From contig NZ_JACJTV010000042.1 of the NCBI RefSeq assembly GCF_014698845.1, forward strand, positions 1 through 41,422: a stretch of 41,422 bases of DNA. The letters run 5' to 3'. The notes beneath the pieces are model-generated. The model saw nothing but the letters and a program-made list of their open reading frames with translations. It searched no databases and was not told the DNA's origin. The translations under genes and the position numbers were made by a program. Of the stretch, positions 16,774-24,648 are shown piece by piece (positions within the stretch are counted from its first letter, which is position 1; every line of letters begins with the position of its first letter). This DNA is from Coleofasciculus sp. FACHB-1120 (lineage in GTDB: Bacteria; Cyanobacteriota; Cyanobacteriia; Cyanobacteriales; FACHB-T130).

Positions 16774-17973
16774 GTGTCCAAGAAAACTGTAGCAAATTTA
16801 TCGGCATCCGATTTATCCGGCAAAAGGGTACTGGTACGGGCGGATTTTAATGTACCGCTGGACAATGGCAACATTACTGACGATACTCGCATTCGGGCAG
16901 CTCTGCCGACAATTCAGGATTTAACTTCCAAAGGCGCTAAGGTAATTCTGTCTAGTCACTTTGGGCGTCCCAAAGGTGTCGATGATAAATACCGCCTGAC
17001 GCCGGTGGCAAAGCGCCTGTCTGAATTGCTGGGTAAAGAAGTTGTCAAGACTGACGACTGTATCGGTGATGATGTCGCTGCCAAGGTGGGGGCGATGCAA
17101 GATGGCGACGTGCTGCTGCTGGAAAATGTCCGCTTCTACCCGGAAGAAGAGAAGAATGACCCAGAATTCGCTAAAAAACTGGCTTCAGTTGCCGATTTAT
17201 ATGTGAATGATGCGTTTGGAACAGCTCACCGCGCTCATGCTTCTACAGAAGGTGTAACCAAGTATCTCAGCCCATCGGTGGCGGGGTACTTGATTGAAAA
17301 GGAACTCCAGTATCTGCAAAGCGCGATTGAAAGTCCTCAGCGTCCTTTGGCAGCAATTATCGGGGGTTCCAAGGTTTCTAGCAAGATTGGCGTCATCGAA
17401 ACGCTGCTGGATAAGTGCGATAAGCTGATCCTGGGCGGCGGCATGATTTTTACCTTCTACAAGGCTCGTGGGCTAAGTGTCGGGAAGTCGCTGGTGGAAG
17501 AAGATAAGTTAGAACTGGCGAAGTCTTTGGAAGCGAAGGCGAAAGAGCGTGGTGTTCAACTGCTATTGCCGACAGATGTCATCCTTGCAGATAATTTTGC
17601 GGCTGATGCCAATGCTCAAACGGTTAGCATTGACGCCATTCCCGATGGTTGGATGGGTTTGGATATTGGTCCTGACTCGGTGAAATTCTTCCAGGAATCG
17701 CTTGCTGATTGCAAGACGGTAATCTGGAATGGTCCGATGGGAGTATTCGAGTTTCCGCAATTTGCCAAGGGAACGGAAGCGATCGCGCGGACTCTGGCGG
17801 ATCTCACGAAGAGTGGGACGACTACGATTATCGGCGGTGGCGACTCGGTGGCAGCCGTAGAACAGTTGAACTTGGGCGAACAAATGAGCCACATCTCCAC
17901 TGGCGGTGGCGCAAGTCTGGAGTTGCTGGAAGGGAAGGAACTTCCTGGTATTGCGGCGTTGAATGATGCCTAA
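16774..17973 (+). CDS. pgk: Phosphoglycerate kinase
   Basis: This enzyme interconverts 1,3-bisphosphoglycerate and 3-phosphoglycerate, with ADP and ATP, in glycolysis and the Calvin cycle. Seen are the signature [12 protein letters not shown] (19-30), SHFGRPKG (about 61-68), [10 protein letters not shown], the hinge stretch [11 protein letters not shown] and the nucleotide loop [10 protein letters not shown] near the C-terminus. The 399-aa length is normal. It starts with GTG, with GGAGG 8 bases upstream. It appears to be monocistronic; a perfect palindrome follows the stop. Confidence 0.98.
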   Translation: MSKKTVANLSASDLSGKRVLVRADFNVPLDNGNITDDTRIRAALPTIQDLTSKGAKVILSSHFGRPKGVDDKYRLTPVAKRLSELLGKEVVKTDDCIGDDVAAKVGAMQDGDVLLLENVRFYPEEEKNDPEFAKKLASVADLYVNDAFGTAHRAHASTEGVTKYLSPSVAGYLIEKELQYLQSAIESPQRPLAAIIGGSKVSSKIGVIETLLDKCDKLILGGGMIFTFYKARGLSVGKSLVEEDKLELAKSLEAKAKERGVQLLLPTDVILADNFAADANAQTVSIDAIPDGWMGLDIGPDSVKFFQESLADCKTVIWNGPMGVFEFPQFAKGTEAIARTLADLTKSGTTTIIGGGDSVAAVEQLNLGEQMSHISTGGGASLELLEGKELPGIAALNDA

Positions 17974-18001
17974 GCCGGAAGAGTAACCGAATAAAATTCT
18001 T

Positions 18002-18029
18002 GTAGAGACGCGATTAATCGCGTCTCTAC
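18002..18029. terminator. Perfect 28-bp palindrome after pgk
   Basis: GTAGAGACGCGATT is followed directly by its reverse complement (18002-18029), 29 bases after the pgk stop. As RNA it forms a very stable stem, well placed to end the pgk transcript, but without a T-run. Palindromes with the same GTAGAGACG core are, from memory, dispersed in many cyanobacterial genomes, so it may be a repeat element that also acts as terminator. Confidence 0.6.
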
Positions 18030-18225
18030 GCTTATTGGGGTATATTGCTTCGCTGTCGTCCTCAAACAGAGCGATCGCGTTTGTTGGGAAAGAGAGGGCG
18101 ATCGCTTGTATTCAGTATTAAGTGAAATAGAGTGGACACCTGACGGGGTGGTAGCGAAACGGTAGCGCTTAGAGCGATCGCTAGCTAAATTGGAGTACAT
18201 ACGGCGCTAAGGAACCAAGGGCGAG

Positions 18226-19644
18226 ATGCTGCAAGCACAGCAGGTATTGCAAGGGCGTTATCAACTTCAAGAAAAATTAGGACAAAATGCTGGGCGTCAA
18301 ACCTGGCTGGCAACTGACATTGAGGCATCACCGCCACAACAAGTCATCGTCAAATTGCTAGCCTTCAGCCCCCAGATGCAGTGGGACGAATTCAAGCTAT
18401 TTGAGCGCGAAGCGCAAGTTCTGAAAAATCTCGATTACCCCAAAATTCCCCGGTATCGAGATTATTTTTCCCTCGATAAGCAGGTTGGTGCTGGTTTGTG
18501 CTGGTTTGGATTGGTGCAAGAATACATTCCCGGTGCCTCCCTGCAAAAATTATTAAAACAGGGCAAACGCTTTACCGAAGCCCAGGTGCGGCAGATTGCC
18601 ACCGAGGTACTGAATATTCTCATCTATCTGCACGAGTTAAGCCCGCCGTTGCTGCACCGCGACATCAAGCCCAGCAACTTGATTTGGGGAGAAGATGAAC
18701 AAATTTATCTAGTGGATTTTGGTGCAGTTCAAGATTCTGCCGTGGCGGAGGGAGTCACCTTCACTGTGGTGGGAACCACTGGCTATGCGCCCCTAGAGCA
18801 ATTTTGGGGAAAGGCAGTTCCGGCATCCGACTTGTATGCGCTGGGGGCGACTTTGATCCATTTGTTAACCGGCATCGCCCCGGCAGATTTGCCCCAAAAG
18901 AATTTACGGATTCACTTTAGCGACAAGGTTAGCCTTAACTCCGATTTTGTACGGTGGATTGAAGCGATCGCAGAACCCGATTTAGAGCAACGATATCGTA
19001 CCGCCCGTCAAGCACTGGAAGACCTTAAAGCCAATCGTTCTCTCAACGCTCTCCTGCAACAAATCCGTCAGCCTGTTGGCAGTCGCGTTCAGCTTTGGAA
19101 GTCTTCTACCCAGTTAAAAATCAAAATTCCTGGGCGGGGAATATTGCTACTTACAGACATTCTCACCTTTACAGGGAAATTGATGCTAGTAGCGACCTCT
19201 GTCATCTCTCTATTTCTGCTAGGTTTATTGCTGTTATGGCTAGGTTTCTTAACATTTTATATGCTCTTGTCCTTGTTGTCATCGATTCATTTAATATTTT
19301 CGTTGATTTTATCCATTCTATCAACACTGTTTTTGGGTCGGCTATGGATGAGCGTACATAATGAATTGTGGAAAATTCCAGCCGATTTGAAATGGCCCAT
19401 ACTCAATTATTGGGGAGATTATTGTATCGAATTCTATCAAGATAGCTTTGTAATAAAAAGGCAATTGTTTGGGTTGAAATATCTTAGCCACCAGGGAAAA
19501 ATTTCTAGCATCAAAAATGTTGAAGCAATTCCTTTAGAAGGAGTCACTCTCGAAACTGGCTTGCTGAAATACTGTTTCGCTCAGAACCTGACTGAACCTG
19601 AACGTAACTGGATAGCTCGACAGATCCAAGACTGGCTGAGATAG
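18226..19644 (+). CDS. Ser/Thr protein kinase with C-terminal membrane and PH-like domain
   Basis: First of three tandem kinases (472 aa). The kinase domain (about 11-275) has Lys43 (VIVKLLAF), Glu62, HRDIKPSN starting at 144, DFG at 164-166 and APLE at 188-191. The glycine loop is LGQNAGRQTW rather than GxGxxG. The tail has a very hydrophobic part (about 305-372, two or three membrane helices) and then a cytoplasm-sized region (about 385-472). That region reads like a small PH-like module (CIEFYQDSFVIKRQLFG, GKISSIKNVEAI) and ends LTEPERNWIARQIQDWLR. I do not recognise a named family for the tail. It starts MLQAQQVLQGRYQL like its two neighbours. Confidence 0.88.
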   Translation: MLQAQQVLQGRYQLQEKLGQNAGRQTWLATDIEASPPQQVIVKLLAFSPQMQWDEFKLFEREAQVLKNLDYPKIPRYRDYFSLDKQVGAGLCWFGLVQEYIPGASLQKLLKQGKRFTEAQVRQIATEVLNILIYLHELSPPLLHRDIKPSNLIWGEDEQIYLVDFGAVQDSAVAEGVTFTVVGTTGYAPLEQFWGKAVPASDLYALGATLIHLLTGIAPADLPQKNLRIHFSDKVSLNSDFVRWIEAIAEPDLEQRYRTARQALEDLKANRSLNALLQQIRQPVGSRVQLWKSSTQLKIKIPGRGILLLTDILTFTGKLMLVATSVISLFLLGLLLLWLGFLTFYMLLSLLSSIHLIFSLILSILSTLFLGRLWMSVHNELWKIPADLKWPILNYWGDYCIEFYQDSFVIKRQLFGLKYLSHQGKISSIKNVEAIPLEGVTLETGLLKYCFAQNLTEPERNWIARQIQDWLR

Positions 19645-19727
19645 GAGCGAATGACCAAGAGCCATCCCAAACTAGCTATTCGTAATCCTTCAATCCTTCA
19701 ATTAGCAACTAATTAAGTAAAATCATC

Positions 19728-21095
19728 ATGCTGCAAGCAGAAAAGGTCTTACAGGGGCGTTATCACCTCACACAACAACTGGGACAAAATGCAGGGCGTA
19801 AAACCTGGCTGGCAGAAGATTTAGAAGCCGAACCCAGCGAATCGGTAATTGTTAAATTGCTAGCTTTCAGTCCTCAAATGCAGTGGGAGGAACTCAAGCT
19901 TTTTGAACGGGAAGCTCAAGTTTTGAAAAACTTAAACCATCCCAGAATTCCAACCTATCGAGATTATTTTTCTCTCGACGAACAGGCGGGTGGCGGCTTA
20001 CCTTGGTTTGGATTAGTGCAGGATTACATTCCCGGCAGTTCCCTGCGTCAGCTATTAGATAAAGGCAAAAAATTTACACCAGAGCAGGTACGCTATGTTG
20101 CCACGGACATCCTAGAAATTCTAATTTATCTGCACGAATTAAGTCCGCCTGTATTACATCGAGACATTAAACCTAGCAACATAATTTTGGGGGAAGATCG
20201 GCAGTTTTATTTAGTTGATTTTGGTGCGGTTCAAGACCGCGCTAAGGCAGAGGGTGTTACCTTTACTGTGGTAGGAACCAGTGGCTATGCGCCGCCAGAA
20301 CAGTTGTGGGGACGTGCAGTTCCAGCATCAGACCTTTATGCGCTAGGAGCCACCCTAATTCACTTGTTAACTGGAACGCCGCCTTCTGAGTTACCGCAGC
20401 ATCAGATGCGGATTCAATTTAGCGATAAAGTCAGCCTCAATCCCAATTTCAGCAGTTGGATTGAGAAGCTTATAGAGCCAGCTCCAGAAAAACGATTCAG
20501 CACGGCACGCGAGGCACTTGAAGCTTTGCAACAAGTGGAAAGTTTTAAAAGCTCCGATAGCGAAACAGAGGCTCAGGCAAATGGCAATTCGGTTCGTTAT
20601 GGTCGTTTAGCACTTTCAACTGCGCTGCCATTATTTACTTTTATGGCTCTCATCGCGGCTATTGCTCTGCCAAGTTTTTTTGCCAAACGGGCAATCATTG
20701 AAAAATCCGAAGCAAGACAATCTGTTGGGGCAATGAATCGTGGTCAGAAAGCTTATTTCATAGAAAACAATGAATTTTCTAATTCGGTTGAAAAACTAGG
20801 AATTGGCATGAAAACTCAGAAAGGAAACTACGAATATGCAACTCGTGTGCTGGCGAGTAAAGCTGCATTTAACTACGCAATACCCCATCGTAATAACAAA
20901 AGCTATGTTGGAGGTGTGTTTATAGTACCTGCAAAATCCTCAGATGCTGTTAAGGGCAAGATGAAAACAATAGCAATTTTGTGTGAATCTAATGCTGTTG
21001 GTGCTACCAAACTACCAGAGCCAATTTATAACAATGGCAAACCAGCCTGTCCTGCGGGCACACTAGAGATACCAAAAGAGCAGATAGGAAGGTAG
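19728..21095 (+). CDS. Ser/Thr protein kinase fused to a type IV pilin-like (Pilin_GH) domain
   Basis: Second tandem kinase (455 aa). The catalytic domain is nearly the same as its neighbours: Lys43, HRDIKPSN starting at 144, DFG at 164-166, and the glycine loop LGQNAGRKTW. After a linker (about 270-290) comes one hydrophobic helix (about 296-318) whose end, IAAIALPSFFAK, is that of a type IV pilin N-terminal helix. A globular part to 455 matches the cyanobacterial 'pilin-like G/H' family: EARQSVGAMNRGQKAYFIEN, SYVGGVFIV, a conserved late Cys pair, ACPAGT. The prepilin peptidase site (G-F-x4-E) is missing, so the helix should stay as an anchor. That would put the pilin domain outside and the kinase inside. 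It starts 83 bp after the first kinase. Confidence 0.88.
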   Translation: MLQAEKVLQGRYHLTQQLGQNAGRKTWLAEDLEAEPSESVIVKLLAFSPQMQWEELKLFEREAQVLKNLNHPRIPTYRDYFSLDEQAGGGLPWFGLVQDYIPGSSLRQLLDKGKKFTPEQVRYVATDILEILIYLHELSPPVLHRDIKPSNIILGEDRQFYLVDFGAVQDRAKAEGVTFTVVGTSGYAPPEQLWGRAVPASDLYALGATLIHLLTGTPPSELPQHQMRIQFSDKVSLNPNFSSWIEKLIEPAPEKRFSTAREALEALQQVESFKSSDSETEAQANGNSVRYGRLALSTALPLFTFMALIAAIALPSFFAKRAIIEKSEARQSVGAMNRGQKAYFIENNEFSNSVEKLGIGMKTQKGNYEYATRVLASKAAFNYAIPHRNNKSYVGGVFIVPAKSSDAVKGKMKTIAILCESNAVGATKLPEPIYNNGKPACPAGTLEIPKEQIGR

Positions 21096-21201
21096 ATAAG
21101 GGCGCTGTGACAAGATGAAAAACCGAATTATCAGTATACGTGAAGGCAAATACTAAGTTTCTAAATCCCTCATCTCAGCTTTCTACGGAAAATAACGAAT
21201 A

Positions 21202-22389
21202 ATGCTGCAAGCCGAACAGATATTACAGGGGCGTTATCAACTCAAACAAAGATTGGGACAAAATGCGGGACGACAAACTTGGTTAGCGACGGATATTGAA
21301 ACTGAAGAAAAAAATTTAGTCGTTGTCAAACTCCTCGCATTTGGCGGCGAGGTACAGTGGGACGATCTCAAACTGTTTGAGCGAGAAGCACAAATCCTTA
21401 AGCAGTTGAATCATCCCCGAATTCCTAAATATGGGGATGATTTTTGTATCGATGAGCGATCGCTCTGGTTCGGGTTAGTCCAAGAACACATCCCCGGTAC
21501 CTCTCTGAAGGAATTACTCTTACAAGGCAAAAAGTTCAGTGAAAAGGAAGTCCGTAAGATTGCCTCGGAAATTTTGAATATTCTAATTTATCTACACGAA
21601 CTGAGTCCCCCAGTGCTACACCGAGACATCAAACCGAGTAATTTAATTTGGGGTGATGATGACAAAGTGTATTTAGTTGATTTTGGAGCGGTGCAAGATA
21701 AAGCCTCGAAAGAGGGAGCCACTTTTACTGTCGTGGGAACTTATGGCTATGCGCCGATGGAACAATTTGGTGGAAGGGCTGTTCCAGCTTCAGACTTGTA
21801 TTCTCTGGGAGCAACTTTAATCCATTTGTTGACAGGTACGGCACCGGCTGATTTGCCTTCTCGGAACTTGCGGATTCAATTTTCTCAGCAGGTGAGCCTC
21901 AGTAAACCGCTCATTAGCTGGATTGAAAAGTTAACAGAGCCAGCTCCAGAAGAACGGTTTATAAGTGCAAAATATGCCCTGAAAGCGCTTAAAGAAGGAA
22001 CAAAGGTTAATACTTCACTGGGTATTCAACCTTTAAATCAATCAACACTGGTCAATAATTCTGGGCAAGGCAATTTATTTGATCAGACAGTACCAGTACC
22101 TGATGAAATCAAGGGCTGGAACTGGGGCGCATTTCTGATGCCTTATCTATGGCCTTTGAGCAATCATGTTTGGATTGGACTTTTAGCCTGGATACCGAGT
22201 GTCGGTTGGTTGATGGGGTTCGCCCTCGGTTCTAAGGGCAATGAATGGGCTTGGAAAAGTAAAAAATGGCGGAGTATTGAACAATTCAAAGCCCATCAAA
22301 GAGGCTGGGCGATCGCAGGATTGTTTATCGGGATACCGATGGCTTGGGCATATATCTGGATACTTACCCTTTTTCTCCATGCCCTCTAA
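21202..22389 (+). CDS. Ser/Thr protein kinase with a C-terminal small membrane domain
   Basis: Third tandem kinase (395 aa). The kinase domain shows Lys43, HRDIKPSN starting at 140, DFG at 160-162 and the same LGQNAGRQTW loop. The C-terminal part (about 305-395) begins KGWNWGAFLMPYLWPLSNHVW. It holds two or three membrane helices with a cytoplasmic GSKGNEWAWKSKKWRSIEQF stretch. This module occurs alone in other bacterial membrane proteins, but I cannot name it. The gene starts 106 bp after the pilin-tailed kinase and ends 22 bp before the convergent P-loop gene. It is probably the end of a three-gene operon. Confidence 0.88.
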   Translation: MLQAEQILQGRYQLKQRLGQNAGRQTWLATDIETEEKNLVVVKLLAFGGEVQWDDLKLFEREAQILKQLNHPRIPKYGDDFCIDERSLWFGLVQEHIPGTSLKELLLQGKKFSEKEVRKIASEILNILIYLHELSPPVLHRDIKPSNLIWGDDDKVYLVDFGAVQDKASKEGATFTVVGTYGYAPMEQFGGRAVPASDLYSLGATLIHLLTGTAPADLPSRNLRIQFSQQVSLSKPLISWIEKLTEPAPEERFISAKYALKALKEGTKVNTSLGIQPLNQSTLVNNSGQGNLFDQTVPVPDEIKGWNWGAFLMPYLWPLSNHVWIGLLAWIPSVGWLMGFALGSKGNEWAWKSKKWRSIEQFKAHQRGWAIAGLFIGIPMAWAYIWILTLFLHAL

Positions 22390-22411
22390 AAACCTCGGCA
22401 AGATCGTGTTG

Positions 22412-24604
22412 TTAGCTGAATGCATAATCAGGGTTCAAAGGAATTGAGGCATTGACTAAGGACAATAACGGGCCAGTTTGCTCCTGTCCATTCGTCGCCA
22501 ATTCGCTATGGCACAGATAAATTCGCTCCCCCGCTCGCCCTAGTAAATCGAGCAAAATCCGCCGCAGTCTTTGCTCGTCTGCTTCTTGGGTATCTTCTTC
22601 GGTTAGCGCCTCTCCCGACCAATCCTTGAGAAACAAAGGGGCACCGTAGAGAGTGGCAGCACCGCCTTTTGACCAAAGGTGCGAACCGGCATCGAGCCAA
22701 AATTGCCATCGGTGGAAGCGACGAGCCGCCCGATATTGGAAGATAGTTGCCAAAGTCACAGCGTGACGGTCAAGACCGAGGGGGCGCACGGGGTAGGGGT
22801 TAGCAGTGACAGTACCGCGACGCAACAAGCAGATAAACCGATCGATAGTGGTGTAATCTGGGGTTTCAATGCGATCGCTCTGCCGCAAGCGTCCATCGAC
22901 TTCCCAGTAGTGTTGGGCGGTTTCCATCAGTTCGCGTAAGGCAGCTAGCTGGTCGTAAGGGAGATTGCTGCCTTTCCACAAAAACTGCTGAATTGCCCGA
23001 TCAAGCAGGGCGACGCAGTTGGGAATTAGACGCTGTTCCAGCTGATCTCGTTGCACTTCTAGCCACTGCAAAATCTCTTCATAAGCAGCACAGGCTGAGT
23101 GTCCCAGCCGATCCCAGCGGGGGAAATATGTCACCGGCAGCAACCGGGGTTGTTCTGGATCGGGGGAATAGCAATAATCGGCTAACAAACCCGCCCTGAC
23201 TGGGTCAATCTTGAAGGATGAAGGATGAACGATCGGGGATGAATGGGTGCTACCTCCTGGCTCCGGACTCCGGACTCCTGACTCCTGACTCAGTACCACC
23301 AGCATTTCCGCCACGGCATCCCGGTCTACCAGTCGCCCCAACCCTGGATAAACGAGCGCCAGCAGCGTCAGTAGCGCCCGGATTGTAGGGGAAGCATTCA
23401 GGGGACGCTGCTCGCTCAAAGTTTGGACGGGGATATCTTGGCTGCTGAGGATTTCGATTAAGGTATAGCGAGCGATCGCATCCAAACCAGGGGCAATCAC
23501 TGCCACGTCCTGAGGCTGCACCTGTCCGCTGTGTATCGCCTCTGCGATCGCTAAAGCGGTTTCTCGTAACAACTGAGCGCGGGACGGGGTTTGAATCAAC
23601 TGTACCGACTCCGGTAAGGTCAACAGAAACATCGGGTCGCTCACCGCTTCCACCACCGGCTTTCCGTAAAGTGCTGCCACACTGCTCGGTTCTTGGCTCA
23701 AAGTTTCTACCTGACAGCGCCACTCCAGACTGGCAAGATAATTTGGATCGGCGTTCAAACCGAGTCGCACTGCCCCATCCGGATTATAGGTAAAGGCTCC
23801 GGCAGCTCCTTGATCTAAAAGGAAGTTGAATAGATCGCAGGCGATCGCTGGATAATCATCCACATTATCCGCCAGTACTCCCTGATAGCGGCGAATCAAG
23901 TGCTGCTGATAAGCTTCATCTGGCAGCAAATAACGCCAATAAAGTTCGCAAATAATCCCATAGGTCAGCAATCCCCGGTCTAAACACCATTGTCGCCAAT
24001 CAATCAGCACAGTTCCGATTTTCTCCCAGTCGGGGCGTTCCACCACCGGATCGTCGTCCCTCGCAAACCCTTGTTGATCTGCGAAACCTTGTTCCAAAAG
24101 ACTGGGAATTTCCTCAAGGGGTCGTCCTGCGATCGCGCATAGCTGCAACAAGTCCAGAATGCGACGCACTGAACGAGACTCACTCACCCCCAAAAACTGG
24201 AGGTTCCCATTATCCAACTCCGGACGCCACAACCGGGTGGCTAACTCCTGCTCAGTTTCCGGGCGCAGTCTCACTGGAAATTGTGCCCTAAGATTCAACC
24301 GCTGAATTAATAAAGGCCAAAATAAGATCACCTCATCCTGAAAGAAACCCAGAGGTGTTTTAGATTGAATGGGATACCGTCCCTGTGTCGCCCTAGCCAA
24401 GCGGTCAGCCAATTCGCTCCGATTATCATCATTAGCAGCAAAGACTAAGATTGTCGGTGCCTGCTCCCGCCTTCCCGCCTTCCGGCGCGAACCTCTCGGT
24501 TGAGATCCCCGTTCAACCCACTGGCAAAACAGATTGACAAGGCGAGTCGTCTTTCCACTGCGAGTAGGCCCGTCGATCCAGATGGTCTGCGATTGCGTTA
24601 ACAT
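22412..24604 (-). CDS. P-loop protein resembling AddB/UvrD-type helicase-nuclease subunits
   Basis: A 730-aa protein starting MLTQSQTIWIDGPTRSGKTT, with a Walker A motif (GPTRSGKT) at about 12-19. Next come a superfamily-I-like region (ILVFAANDDNRSELADRL, LGFFQDEVILFWPLL) and later stretches such as VAVIAPGLDAIARYTLIEIL and LLTLLALVYPGLGRLVDRDAVAEML. These fit an AddB/RecB-like degenerate helicase; cyanobacterial homologs are often called 'recombinase family protein'. No nuclease motif or Fe-S cysteine cluster was recognised. Two low-complexity insertions interrupt it: an Arg/Gly-rich one at about 32-48, and one at about 437-463 encoded by short tandem repeats. It is divergent from pcxA, with 44 bp between starts. 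A role in DNA repair is inferred. Confidence 0.65.
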   Translation of the reverse strand: MLTQSQTIWIDGPTRSGKTTRLVNLFCQWVERGSQPRGSRRKAGRREQAPTILVFAANDDNRSELADRLARATQGRYPIQSKTPLGFFQDEVILFWPLLIQRLNLRAQFPVRLRPETEQELATRLWRPELDNGNLQFLGVSESRSVRRILDLLQLCAIAGRPLEEIPSLLEQGFADQQGFARDDDPVVERPDWEKIGTVLIDWRQWCLDRGLLTYGIICELYWRYLLPDEAYQQHLIRRYQGVLADNVDDYPAIACDLFNFLLDQGAAGAFTYNPDGAVRLGLNADPNYLASLEWRCQVETLSQEPSSVAALYGKPVVEAVSDPMFLLTLPESVQLIQTPSRAQLLRETALAIAEAIHSGQVQPQDVAVIAPGLDAIARYTLIEILSSQDIPVQTLSEQRPLNASPTIRALLTLLALVYPGLGRLVDRDAVAEMLVVLSQESGVRSPEPGGSTHSSPIVHPSSFKIDPVRAGLLADYCYSPDPEQPRLLPVTYFPRWDRLGHSACAAYEEILQWLEVQRDQLEQRLIPNCVALLDRAIQQFLWKGSNLPYDQLAALRELMETAQHYWEVDGRLRQSDRIETPDYTTIDRFICLLRRGTVTANPYPVRPLGLDRHAVTLATIFQYRAARRFHRWQFWLDAGSHLWSKGGAATLYGAPLFLKDWSGEALTEEDTQEADEQRLRRILLDLLGRAGERIYLCHSELATNGQEQTGPLLSLVNASIPLNPDYAFS
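23213..23291. repeat. Short tandem repeats inserted in frame in a coding sequence
   Basis: Within the P-loop gene, GAAGGAT-type repeats (23213-23227) and copies of CTCCGGA/CTCCTGA (23255-23291) resemble intergenic heptad repeats. On the coding strand they read LSQESGVRSPEPGG and HPSSFKIDP and keep the frame. The flanking protein sequence looks structured, so this is an added linker. Confidence 0.65.
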
Positions 24605-24648
24605 TGCTAAACGCTGGGTAATACTTGTGTAATCCTTCGGTTTCTATT

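Noticed and set aside
18030-18225. Possible tRNA or small RNA before the first tandem kinase
   Set aside because: No cloverleaf or T-loop signature was found; the region mainly shows HIP1 sites.
23250-23723. 157-codon frame inside the P-loop gene on the same strand
   Set aside because: Its Arg/Gly/Ser-rich sequence is the out-of-frame reading of a well-formed long gene.
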